DNA of 64,000 bases from Kalmusia sp. IMI 367209. Lineage: Eukaryota; Ascomycota; Dothideomycetes; Pleosporales; Didymosphaeriaceae. How positions within the stretch are numbered: position 1 is the first letter of the stretch; every line of letters starts with the position of its first letter. This document shows positions 23,330 through 35,304 of the stretch, piece by piece. Location of the stretch: contig JAPEUQ010000015.1 of NCBI GenBank assembly GCA_027946365.1, positions 248,001-312,000 on the forward strand, in the 5' to 3' direction. Below the pieces are notes generated by a model, which saw only the letters and a list, made by a program, of their open reading frames with translations, ran no database searches and was not told where the DNA came from. The position numbers were made by a program, and so were the translations under genes.

Positions 23330-23684
23330 GGGATGCGTGCCATATACGGCATGAGACATATGATTTTATTTTTCAGGCTAGTATTTAGGAAATAAGAGCA
23401 CTTAGAATCACAGATCCGCGGAGTAAGCATAATAGCAATAAGACAATTACTACAATAAGATATGGAAAATACTTGATACATGATCTTGAGTATAACCTAG
23501 ACGAGAAAGTACATGAAATACTGGACTTGGTATACCTTTGTTATGAAGAAAATATCATAGACATGTAGATATGCGTACTTTGTGAGCTTTGAAAATTCCC
23601 AGAGGCTGCCGTGATAGGTGAACTCATCTGACACTATTTAGCGGCGGGTTAAGTTACGGATTGTCTCCCAAAGTTTCCCATTCC
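23330..23684. other. Intergenic between convergent genes
   Basis: About 355 AT-rich bases between two convergent stops; no gene seen. Confidence 0.4.
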
Positions 23685-25764
23685 TCAAACCATGTTATAG
23701 TACTCGCGCGTCACTAATTTATACCCAAGTGCCGAGCTCACGAATCCATACTCATAGTCATTTCGGCATTCCGGCAGGCTTGCCAGTTCTGCGCCTAGAC
23801 CAAAATCATCTGGATCGTCTAGATCTTCCATGAGAAAATGACTAGGGTCGCCATCTCCAGCAACTTCGTCCTCATTCATCGTAGTCTCAAATAGACACGA
23901 CCCGACTGCGTAGATGGTACCGCCCCTCTGAAGATAATTCCTTGAACAGGGAGGCCACTCGTTTGCATCTCTGAGATGAAAAAGAACATATTCCTCGATT
24001 GGCAGGCCTTGTGGAGTCTCTTTCTTAAGGCATGTCGCAAAGTGAGTGAACAGGTTTGCGAAGCCTTGGCGGATGGATTTGTTGGTTTTCATATTGCTAC
24101 GGACGTGCGGCAGAACGTATTGGATTTGCTCTTCGTAGACTTCGACAAAGTCCTCGGCAGTTTCCATATCGATCATGTCAGTGAGCATATCATGGAGGTA
24201 TTCTGCCTTGTTTCGGAGGGCAAATCGCATCCGAGGACTGAGAACGCCAGCAATACATCTACCACAAGTGCATCCAAATTTAAGGCGCAACTTGTCGACT
24301 GTGGTAAGGTTAGACAAGGTCTTTAACTGAGTGAGGCATGTGACATCGTCATCGCTAAAGCCGTTAAACTTGTCCGAGACGCTGAGGGTCAGCATCCCAT
24401 GGTCGCGTTTAGTTCTCATATCCTCAAGATGGGACTCTAGTGCATCCAATGCTGTTTCTCCGTTATCGTTTCGGATTAAACGGAGATCCGGGCTCTTCTC
24501 AAGGAGCCAGGTTACCGTTCGGGGTTTAGATGTGACTGCTGCCATGTGAAGAACTGTGTTGCCTTTCATGTTATTTGTCTGCCAGAGGGAACTGTCATAA
24601 GGTATGTCTCGAAGTTTCTCCTGGAGTCGGTTGAGATAGGCTTCATCTTTCATCCGAAGCGAATCTTCGAATATTGCCTCCATCTCCAGCGGCATCGTAT
24701 GTGGCGGAATACTCGGTAACTCAAAATCAGCAGCCACATCTAACGCATGACATGGGTGGTCTGGATTGCTTGCCCATGCTAACCAAGTCGACGAGCCAAT
24801 TCTTCGGAAGCCTAACGAACGAAAGAAATCTTCTGCAGTGGCTTGGTGCCGAAGTTCGACCTTCCTGACTTCTTCCTCACTCGCGCTGTTTGTTTCTACG
24901 CTAACTTCGTGATTGAGCCAACCCGGGCAGACGACAGCAAAGAAGTCGTCCGACTTGGCGCGGGTCGTCTCTAATATCGCAGTGACTAATTTGCGTCCTA
25001 GTCCTTGGCGTCGATAGGAATGTTGTAGGGATATATACTCAAGCAGCAGAAGATCACCACTATTGAGCTCGTTGCCCCAAATCCCGGATCCCTTTTTGAC
25101 GTCATGCTCTTTGTATACTTTCTTCAGGCGACCATATCGATCGAATAGGTCGAATGCGAGCATGCTCGTCTCCCGTGATGGCCCTTCCATGTCACTATAA
25201 AAGGACCGGATGCGATTGCGTCGAATGAGTTTAGCATCGCAGTATCCGATGCGTAAAGGCGTATTCGGCCTCGCTGAGTCATTCATATGAATTGTCCCGT
25301 CCATCTGCTCTAGCCATTCGAACTCCGCAAACACATCGGCTTCTGACCCATCATCAGATTCATCCCCGTACTCGAATTCGGTATCTTCCTCCTCAGAATC
25401 GTCCTCATCTGCATCCTCAGAAAAGCGCCGTGAAACTTGCTTTGTATTGTTCTCATGTTCAGCCTCGCTATACGACAGTCAGTCCACGACTTTCAAAAGT
25501 GCTCATGTATTTTTACTTCTCTTTCGCGACTGTCTGTGCAGTATCTCCCGTATCATCAGTGGCAGATTTGTTGCAGGCTTGGGCGATTGCAAGCCGTTTC
25601 CATCCTGGAGGCTTGGGGTCATTCCGCTCTGCTTTCGAGTTGGACCGAAGCGTCACCTTAACGATGAGGTTGTCCGTGTTCTCTGACTCATCGACAAATT
25701 GGCGGCGCTTTGTATCATGGCCGGTACTGCTGCCAGCGCTTCTCGCTCGTTTACTGGAGGCCAT
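23685..25764 (-). CDS. GNAT-like acetyltransferase fused to an ankyrin region
   Basis: Two exons: the first starts at ATG 25764 (MASSKRARSAGS...) and ends near 25519; a 51-base intron follows; the second runs to 23685. A basic, Ser-rich N-terminus and an acidic stretch (EDADEDDSEEEDTE) precede the catalytic region. The GNAT acetyl-CoA motif is LLLLEYISLQHSYRRQGLG (RRQGLG fits Q/RxxGxG/A). Then follow an ankyrin-like unit (GNTVLHMAAVTSKPRTVTWL, NDNGETALDAL) and a Cys motif (FGCTCGRC) common to fungal ankyrin proteins. About 630 residues. Acceptor substrate unknown; the charged N-terminus suggests a nuclear role. I infer function from the motif only. Confidence 0.75.
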
Positions 25765-26086
25765 CGAGGCGAATGAAGGATGGCCGTAGAAGAGTGGTTG
25801 TGGTTGCGACAGAAGGAACATGAGAGAAAAATAAGAGGTGCGGCGTCTGACGGGAGACGCTGCGCCGCTGTTCCCGAACCTGATTCGTCGATGGACACCA
25901 TGAGACGGCAGGCGCGTACTGAAACGGGAGCTGCGCACCTATTCGTAACTTCACCCATCCGTCTAATTAGACTAGTACATTCCTTGCCTGACTTTTAGGG
26001 GCCTACAAAATGATAGATGATAACAAGAGTTAATTAATCAGATAGGTCATGTGATGCTATCACGTGGGAAAGTCAGGCGCAGCTCT
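25765..26086. other. Intergenic, nothing recognised
   Basis: About 320 bases between the GNAT-ankyrin start and the 3' end of the STAND pseudogene; AT-rich in 25960-26060. Confidence 0.4.
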
Positions 26087-29000
26087 TTAAATATTCTGAT
26101 TGAGTACAGAAACCCGTGCAGATATCGCTACTCGAGCATCAAAATCTAAACCTTCCATGCAGCTGAGCACTTTGGCCAGAAGCCGAAGCGCAGGAGAGTC
26201 ATTGTAGTAATCACCATCTTTCAATCCATTGACGCATTTTTCGAAGATTCCGTCCATGTACTTTTGGTACTCGCGGGCTAGGCCCATGACCCGCAGCATA
26301 TTAGCGTAGAGCATGCCAATGTGTGACTCCTGGAATCCGTCTTTCTCGCCATGTATACCAGGGATTTGTTTTAGCTCTTCCATCAGCTCTTCTTTACGGA
26401 CGGGATCGTGGAAAGATGAGAATTGCGAGAAGATTATCCCTGCCAGCCGAGGGCGCGTATTCGACATTTCTTCGTCGACGTCATCTCTTGTGCTGGCGTT
26501 TACCATAGGCTGCATCATGAGAATTGAACGCACAGTGGCTTTAGCTTCATCCACGTTTCGTATCACTGACGAATGGTAATCGGCCAGTGCATACTGCAGG
26601 TTGAAGGCTACCAAAGAACGCGGCCTCAATTTCTTTTCATATTTCTCCAGCCACTCCAGAACTAGACTAGTTTCGCCAGTCAGTTTGGACGCACGAAACA
26701 TCCTACCTAGAGCATCCAAGTTAGCGTATGGTATCAAATGGTAGTAAATCCATAGATGACGCTCTTGGTCCTTCCAGGTTTTGAGAACATTCATAAAGCG
26801 GTGACCATCTGGATCTTCGTCCTCGTTGAAAAGCTGGGCCATTTCCTTCAATATCTCTCCCGTGAGAAACCCTTTGAATTCCTCAAAAATTAGCCTGCGG
26901 GACTCCTCGTAGGCTTGGATTGCTTGATTATTCCTCTTGAGTTTCGCTAGGTAGCTCGCCTTTGTACGGAGTAGCTAAAATTGGACGCGAAGAATCAGTT
27001 CCCTTTCTTATCTGCATGCTTTGCTTCGAGTCTACTTACACTCCACAGCGGTACTCCCGCGCGATTATTCCACAGGTCTTTCTGTCGGAACGGCGTAGGT
27101 GGTACCGTTTTCAAAATGCGGTTGTACGCTACGTAGGTTGTTATCGCTGCCTCGATCGTCTCTAAGGCTTTTTGGCGATCCTTATTGTCCATATGAATGC
27201 CAGATAGTATGACCAATGATCTGCCGCTTTTGAAATCGTCATTCTCAGTCAGTTCCAGACTGTCCGCGAGATAGGACATGCCAATGGACCGGAGCTCTTT
27301 ACGACGCACGGGTGAATAATCATCAAATTCCGCATAGAACAGGCTCACCCCTATCGCTCTCATTCCCTGTCCATCTAGTTTCTGGTCACTTTGTTGGGCC
27401 ATGCTCAGGACCCTTTTCAAAGGATCTTGTGCCCTTTCTTCAAGTTGACCACACTAGCAGAATTAGTCTTCAAATTTGCAACCCAAAATTCATGGGACTC
27501 ACAATCTTTCTGATAGCTTCTGCCTTTTTATAAACCTCTAAAATGCTCACTTGTTGTCTTGACTCTAATCAGTTGTATGTATGGGCCTTGAAAAACGGCA
27601 ATAGAACATGATCATTTTGTATAGTGAGCTCAGACGCCCATTTCTAACATCTTGAGTGATCAAGGCATCCGGGACTTCAGCAGCTTTAGAAGCCCATGAA
27701 AGAACGCTATCGTACCACGGTGCAGGTTCCCCTTCTAGCGCCTCAGGATAAAGCTCAGAATAGTCAGCATAATGGTCGAACACTCTTGAGATACGCTTCT
27801 CATCTGTTAGAATTGAATAAAGACACTCTAGCGTCTGAAAAATTTCAGCGTCCGTAGCTGCCTCAGCATCGAGTTCATTGAAGTGCTTGTACTAGTAATT
27901 CGCTGCATAGCTTCTCAATTGGGATCATTGGCCTCCTTTGGTTATATCGGCAGACTTTCGCAAAATCTCAAGGCACATAGTCATTATCATCATGTGACCA
28001 GTTCGTGCAGGGGTACGCAGCTCCTCGCTGCTATGATCATTGGCATTGGTAGCTCTAAAATACTGACGGAGCGATCGATCCTGGAATGTGAGTGGGTCTC
28101 TCCGGTACTCGTCGAAGTTCACTACTGGTTCTTCGTCATGATCTTCTTTGTCATCTTCCTTGCAGACCTCCCAATTATTTGATCTTCTATATCGATACCA
28201 CCCTCAGTGATAGTAAGCGCCACTAACTCTGAGGCCTGTGCCAAACTCAAAGGTCTCTTAGAAAATGCTGTCCAAGCAAAAAGCTTCTTCAACGCATCGT
28301 GCTGTTCTTTCGACCGCCCACGACGGCACTCGTCGAGCATGAAATTATACAACTGTGTCAGGTCTAACGGAACCTGCCCGAGGTTCTCCAAGACGGCTCC
28401 TTTGCGACCAATAGAAGAGAGGCGTCTCAGCATGTGATCCGCATACAACATGCCATCAGCTTGTTTAGATATCCTCCGCCGAATTACCTTCTTAGCCGCT
28501 ATACTGAACTTCTTGAGAAGAGGAAAACACCGCTGCTCAATCTATCACGGATAAAGATGTTGATGTCGTGAGTCATCCGGGCCTTCGTTATGTTAATGAC
28601 AAGAGGGCCAAGTCTTTCGATATACGATTGTTGGGGGCGACTGGAGACTAGTACCCGGATTCGTGAGTTAGACCTCTTTAGATCCGCAAGAAAGAGTTCA
28701 AAAACTTGCAACTGCTCTTCAGGAAGTTCGTCGATTCCATCAAAGATGACATACAGTTTTTCTCTTTTAGATTATCAGCTACATTATCAGCATTAAGGCC
28801 ATTGACGGTGTTTCCGAAAGCGGAGAGGAAAAACCGCTGCCACGGAGTGGGTTCATCGGCGTCGTTAACATCGTCGGCTAACTGAGTGCTCACGTATTTC
28901 GCGTATTTCAGGTCCGATTCGGCCACCTGAAGCGCAGTGCATGCGATGGCATTTCGCACAGACTGCAGGCAGGTTACGTCTTCTCTAAAGTGGAAAAACG

Positions 29001-30147
29001 TGACAGCACTTCCGTCGGCCTGGTCGAGCAACTTCCGCACGCTCGCGAAAGACAAGAAAAACTTTCCTACCCCATCGACGCGTCTAAGCCACAGTAGGAA
29101 GTTCTCACCAGTAATCCATTGCTCCCAAGCTGGTTCAGTGAACAGCCACTCTGCAGTTCCTATAACAAATTCATCTTTATGGTCTCGATGCAAAGCGATG
29201 TTTTCCTTATGTGCCGTACTCCAATTGAGAGATTCGTTTTTCTCATCATCGAAAAAAGCCTTCAATGGACGCAAAGCTTGGGCTTTCTTATCACTGATAT
29301 CTCCGATTCCTCCTAGCTTACTTGTCTGCTTGCGCTTCTCCGTACCTTTCGGTTCCGAGCGGCTCTCCGTATCCTTCTTGTTACGAGCATTGGCCTTTGA
29401 CATGGTGCTCGTAATGTCCTTAAGACCATATTGGATAGCTTGGATACCGTCCATAGTCACTGCATGGTTCGAGCGGATCTCCATCTCGATCTTCAGATTA
29501 CTCTTAAAGATGCTGATGACATTTTCGCTTTGTTGTTCTCGCCACTTTCGAAGCATCTCACAGAGCTTTTTGGTCTTCTCATCGATATGAATTGCGGCAT
29601 CTTGTGTGCTTCTGATAGCTGCATGATTGGCAAAGCTGATAGTGTTGTCAAGTTACTCAATAGATGATTGCATAAGTGCATATGCGCTAAGAAGCTTCGG
29701 ATGTTGAAGCTCCCAGAGAGCTTCGAAAAACATCTCTACAGACAATCAGCCTTCACAATCTCAGTAGAGCGTAGCCTTACTTACTAATACGTGCGCTTTT
29801 CCGGCCTATCATCTCGTGGATGACAGTATATGCGCTCAGCTGAGCTGAGAACACTCGAACAATAGCTTGGCCTAGAGGTCCATTCCTGCATTCGCTTCCT
29901 TTGATGATGGAAAGGCGCTCGAAAAACCGGCTTGACAGAGCTAAGAATTCTTCAACCTTGTCCAAGTTGTTTTGTACATCTTTGAAAGCCTAACGATGGA
30001 TGTCAGATGGACGCTGGTTGACACACGGAATATACCTACACCTATCACTCAGCCACAAGCAGCAAATAGGAGATTGACCGGTATCGCTGGAGAGAAGACT
30101 GAGGCTGCTGCAAAAATTACCGAATAGGCTGTCCAATTGATATCCAT
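26087..30147 (-). pseudogene. Decayed NACHT-type STAND NTPase with C-terminal TPR-like repeats
   Basis: Remnant of a fungal NLR-like sensor. Order: N-terminal helical domain (about 30147-29400), NTPase with FLLWLRRVDGVGKFFLS in place of Walker A, YVIFDGIDELPEEQ as Walker B (about 28745), VLVSSRP sensor, DRL...ADGMLYADHML, LDECRRGRSKEQHDALKKLF, then TPR-like helices to 26087. The frame is broken at several points. A one-base shift lies near 28520 (between RLSSGVF and LLKKFSIAAKKV) and another near 28150-28185. Nonsense codons TGA (27925-27927) and TAG (27892-27894) lie inside otherwise conserved sequence. A TAA at 29653 may lie in a short intron. Start at 30147 is a guess. Conservation of the rest suggests recent loss, or poor sequence quality. 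Confidence 0.75.
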
Positions 30148-30935
30148 ATTGCTGAGCACAAGAGAGATCCGTACTACATAGGACGAGACATCATTTCCGA
30201 CAATGGGGTTCGATATTAATCAGTCAGAGGACCGGAGTTAGAAGACTTGCCTGCATCTGCATTATGTATCCTACGGTATCTTAGCAATCTCAAACCTTCG
30301 ACCCAGTATTGTATGTTGATTTCGCCATTGGCTTCATCATTGGCAACGTTCGAGTCGCTAAAATATGCTCTTATCGCATCAAGCTTAGATTGTCATCAAC
30401 GCAATCAATGCTGTTCGTCAGCAATTACCACTGCATGATGGGCTCTCAATACGGGCGCATCGTCATTTAACGCATGGCTATTAGATAGTTCTCGCGACAT
30501 GCTGAATTGTGCCGAGCTAGTTGATAGAGCGATGTTGAAGTAGCACTAGCTACTGTGGTTATATTAAAACCCTTTTACGCCGAGTAATTCGACAAGAATA
30601 CTTCTGAATCTTAGTTACTAAATGCTGATCAATCAGCTAAAGCTTGTTCTTTATGCTGTTGTACCATGTAATTCGTTGCGCTTACACATGTCCTGTGTGC
30701 TCGACTGTCGTATGGCTTTCCCTCTGGGAATACAAATCTTGTATTTTGTTAGTCTGTGTTATAATTGTACCTATTTGTGACTAGATGGAGAAGCTATAAT
30801 TCCTGGAGAGAGACTGGGAGATGAGGAAGGGTTGAGAATTAAATTGAGAAGTCTCTACATAGGCATATATGGAGTCTCGTAAACTACTGAAAATCAATTT
30901 CTAGAACGCCAAAAACACTTACCATGAACTGTATC
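30148..30935. other. Intergenic, nothing recognised
   Basis: About 790 AT-rich bases between the STAND pseudogene start and the 3' end of the CHAT gene. No gene or repeat seen; it would hold the promoter of the former. Confidence 0.4.
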
Positions 30936-33900
30936 TCATACAGCAAACATCCAATACCCATTTAAGACGAATGGCGCCCACCGCAACAGTCCCAAATTTT
31001 GTTCTGGATCCAGCGCCACTACAGCCTGCTGCACCGCTTTAGCCACATTAATCCACTTCGTGCCCTCTTGTTTCCGCTGCTCGTTAAAATTAGCAAAGAA
31101 CACTTCAGAGAACTTTGCGCCAGCGTCATCAGGTATCGGCCACAATGTCGATACCACGGAGCTAGCCCCAGAGTAGAGCAGCGCGGGAACGAGACCCATA
31201 ACCTCGTCTCCAGCTTTGATGTCTGTCAGTGCACCTGAGCAGGCAATGACGTTGATATGAGATCCTTGCTGGAAGCGCAGAGCGAAGACATCACGGGCAG
31301 TAAGTTTCTCATGCTTTCCCTCTTCTCCGCTTTGAGCTGCGAATTCAATGTGGTGATCGAGAGGGTTGCTGCTGTCCCATCTGCAGTGCGTCTGGATATG
31401 CAGTAGACGAGACTGCCTAGCGTGCTCCAAAAAGTTGGATTTAGTGGCGGATTCATCGATCATTGAAGTTCCTTGGAGTTGCTCGGTGAGCTTTACGATG
31501 CTATCGCGACCAGCGGCGAATTTGACTGCGTCTTGTCCGATTCCAGCGATACCGGAGAGAAATTTCGCATTAACTGGAGATTCTTTGTCGGATGCATATT
31601 GTGCAGCCGAGTAGCACGGTCGCAGTAGGGAATGGCTGTGGATATATACACAGGGGTTGCGCCGGATGAGAGCTTCATCATCGATTTCCAGCGCATGCAG
31701 TGGCATACCATTCAAAAACTCTGTCGGACAAAGAACGAGCACGTCACCTTCTTTAGTACGTTCTTCCAGCGGCTTGATAATAGCGCCACAGATGTCATTG
31801 AACGATGCCCGCGCAACGCTGCTTGCTAATTTTGGAGCCCGTTTATCCTTGAACCAGCTTGATGCGTTCAAATGGTCTTTCTTCCAGTCCTCGACGGCCT
31901 GAACATCGATTCGAATTTCATCAACGGTTGGCGCTTGCCCTTTTCGGGCGGTGAGTAGAAACAGTTTGCCATGGTCGAATAATGGGTCAAGGTAGAACCA
32001 ATCGACAAGGATAACGTCATCTTCCAAATGATTGGTAATATTTTCGAGACCATCTAGAGATAAAGGCGTGCCTTCTCGTAGCTCTATAAGCTGACGTAGG
32101 AGAGGATACTCCTTCATCTTTTTGCGGTGCTCATCCAGTCGAAGACGCATGAAAAAGCGATCTTTTGGGTTCGCTTCATCAATTTCGCGTTGCAGATCAA
32201 TCATCTCTTGGTACACCGGCGCCTCTTTCTTGGACGCTTGGATGCGCATAACAAGACTAGGAGGATTGGGTCGATACATTCCGATGGCGAGAGACAGCAG
32301 CCGAGCCTTGTATTTCTGTGTCAAATTCCAAACGGCTACTTTAGCTTCCTCTGAGAATTCATCTACACCTTCTACCTACATATGGTAAATCGAGTTAGCA
32401 AGAATTATTCAGCCGAGAAGACTCAGGATGGTATACCCATAAACGAACGGCATAGCGTGTTGTCGTGTAACTCATCTGCATGCGGTAAAGCTCGAGGCGC
32501 TTTTCAATGCCCTCGAGACCATCTTGCCATGAAGCCTCGCGCTCGGTGCTGGAAAATATCTCATCAGCCTCGGTCAGCAACTTCAAACCTTCTTTTTTGA
32601 CCATAGGTATTGCCTTCTCAGCCTCTGGCAGTTCACCAAAGATAGCTTCTGACATCTCCATCACTCGATCTTCTAATTGAGTTCTAGTTTCCTGAGTCGA
32701 CAGTGTCTTGTATATAATGAGGCGGCGCATGGTAAGAAGACCAATCTGAGCCTGTAGCCGTTCGATGTTCGCCACTCCTGTGATTTGATTGGTCTTTCTG
32801 TAGCCGTCAATAGCGAGATCGCAGCGCTTGTCGATCTCAACCAAATACCCAAAGTTGTCGAAAAGAGTCCACCTGCCGCCACGGATGAAGATGGACCAGT
32901 AGTTCCAGGCAATTGCCGCTTGCCACGCCCATTGCCAAGACGAAGTGAACTCCTTGAGCATCCGTGGAAGCGATTCCCACAGGCTAAGCATATTTTCACA
33001 GTCACGTATTGCGAGCTTCCAGAAACTTGCGTCAGACGCGAACTCTTTGTGTAAATCAAGAAATCTCAATAGACACATGAGACGCCGATCCCGAGAGCCT
33101 CGAACAGGTTTTTGTAGCCACTTTCGAATGAATCCGTAGCGTGGCTCGAAGGTTAGGTCTTCTTCTGATTGAGGCAACCACAGTCGCCGGAATAAAAGCT
33201 CCTGCTCCTGCTCTTGTAGACGTTTGAGTTCAACTTCAAGGACATTTGCCTCGATATTAGTAGGTAGGTCAAATACCAGGCACACGTCTGCAATTGGTAG
33301 TCGTCCCGCGTCAACATCCTGGAGGGCAAATTCAATCATTTTCTTAGTCGCCATACTTGGTCTGTCAAGTCCGTACGTATTTCTCCAACCATCCAGGAAG
33401 CCTTCGCCGTCATCATTATCCTCCTCTGAATCATACGGGACCTCGCCGAGGGCTCCATCCCCTGGTGCTACAATGTTACTCCGGTTCGAATTGTTAACTC
33501 CAGTCCAGCTCCCGACCAGAGCATCCCATTTCAAAGCTTCGGCAGCAGCGGCTTCACTTCCTTCTAGATCTCGTAGCGTACTAAGGAGAATGGCTTTTCT
33601 TGTATACAGCGATTCCATCACCCGGGGTGCCTTGAAGTCCGGGTATTTCAACAGGAAGCCATCAATCCACTCAATTGCCTTCTGCGCATCCACATTGGTG
33701 TGTTGGGCTAGGCTGTGTACTTGATACGCATGAATCGAAAGGTCGCAAATGTCGCCGGTCACATGCTCGTTATTACGTTCCAAGCGTTCTCTCAAGGCTA
33801 AGCACTGCTTCCAGTAGTCCGAGTTTCTTGTCAATTCTGCAGCTTTGCTGGCTGCCTCTGCTGCAACATCTAGGCAACTGGAGTAATTACAGTGGCCGAA

Positions 33901-34869
33901 TTCGGACATGCGCTGAGCCAAGTTGACAGCTGCTGCTAATTTTTCCTTGTAGTCTGGCATAAAGCCGAGCTGTACCTGCTCAACCTCAAAATGAAGTGGT
34001 AGGATGGCGTTGCTTCCAAGACCGACATCTGCGCACCACTGCTTCAATGCCGCTACGCATAATTCTAGGTCTTCCTTAGCTGTTTTAAGGTCGTGTATTT
34101 CTATCATTGCCTTTCCCATCTGCAACCGGACAGAAGCAACCATGTTGCTCTTCTCAAGACTAGAACATCCATCTAACTGCTTAAGAAATTCTTCTGCGAC
34201 AGCACGACGTTGCTTCAAATGGGTACGGTTGAGCTCCGGTTTGAAGATTGCGCTTGCTTCCTTCCACCTGCCCTGCTTTGCCAATTCACGTCGAAGGTCT
34301 CCAAGCCCCTGCCATTCCACGTCCGAGGAGAAATCTTCAGGTAGGGGAATCCTGTGGTAATCATCGAGATTACCCTCGAGTCCGGTTTGGAGCCTTGTCA
34401 TTAGGTACGCAATGACAAACCGCCAGGCACAATGGACATGAAGTTGGGTGTACTGCGAGACCGGGAGTTCTGAGAGCCATTCCTGTGTGCGTCGAAGCTC
34501 GCGAAGACCAGGTTCCATCCATCCTCTGCAACGGTTTGCGCCGACGCTGTAGATCAGAGTGAGCAAACGCCATTCAGGTTCATCTAGCATGGCTGGGTTA
34601 TCTTGCTTAATGGAATCGAGTCGCGGCTCCAGTAGATCGCAGAGGGTTCTATAGCGGAAGTTCGCATAATGTAGGTAGGAAAGCTCGAGGAGTACGACTG
34701 GCACGTCCAAGGCCGGCTGAAGGTACTTGTCAAAGATGTCAAGAGCATCTTGGTATCGACCGGTCTTGCTTGTCCATATTGCTCGCTCCAAGTGCTCAAC
34801 AAACTCGGGCTGGAGTGTATGGTACAGAGAGTCAAGCATGCCATGGTATACGCGAGGGGCTGAAGACAT
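30936..34869 (-). CDS. TPR-CHAT caspase-like cysteine protease, 1290 aa
   Basis: Predicted cytosolic protease of the CHAT class (caspase HetF associated with TPRs, clan CD). Two exons, 34869-32437 and 32375-30936, join in phase across a 61-base intron (GTATAC donor, GCTAAC branch, TGTAG acceptor). The first 810 residues are helical and TPR-like (for example SKTGRYQDALDIFDKYL and GRWKEASAIF). The C-terminal 320 residues are the protease. The His is in LLHIQTHCRWDSSNPLDHHI, the catalytic Cys in INVIACSGALTDIKAGDEVM; GLVPALLYSGASSVVSTLWP is the usual sequence that follows. The dyad is intact. It is next to a decayed STAND gene and divergent from an unknown gene at 35305 across 435 bases. In other organisms CHAT proteases act in regulated cell death; substrate here unknown. 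Confidence 0.87.
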
Positions 34870-35304
34870 AATTGCAATTAGCGTTGAGGCCTTTCCTGAT
34901 GCGGTTAGCTCGTTGCACCTTCTGCTGTGTAATCCTGGGACATGAACTTCTTGTCAGGTTGTTATGTGGGGTATTCGTCCTTTAGTAACAGTCTAATCTT
35001 CACGTTCTCTTGTTAGACAACGAAGGAGAAACAGCGCTTCTTAACAGGAGAGGGGGCAAGCTGAAGGCTGGGTGATACTTGGGTACGCGAATACGAGGGG
35101 GCCCACAGCTGGGTATCACGAGCCACCCGTTTCAGTAGGTTTAGAAAGTTCTTGTCTTGCTCGAGACAACTGCATCCTTGCAAAATTGACACCTGTAACT
35201 GTTTCGAGGTTCAGCTCTGCCATATATAGAACACATCGTAGCGCCATTTTTCATGCGCTGTTTTCCTAACCGCTGCTCTTCTTCAACCTTCAGAAACGCG
35301 CATC
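34870..35304. promoter_or_regulatory. Shared divergent promoter of the CHAT gene and its partner
   Basis: 435 bases between the two start codons, the only promoter space for both genes, so coordinated expression is likely. A TATATAG element stands near the plus-strand gene; none is obvious for the minus strand. Confidence 0.5.
35223..35229 (+). promoter_or_regulatory. TATA box of the CHAT-linked gene
   Basis: TATATAG, about 80 bases before ATG 35305. Confidence 0.5.

Noticed and set aside
29640..29700. TAA at 29653-29655 as a further certain nonsense mutation of the STAND gene
   Set aside because: A 45-base GT-AG intron covering it would keep the frame, so I do not count it as proof of decay.
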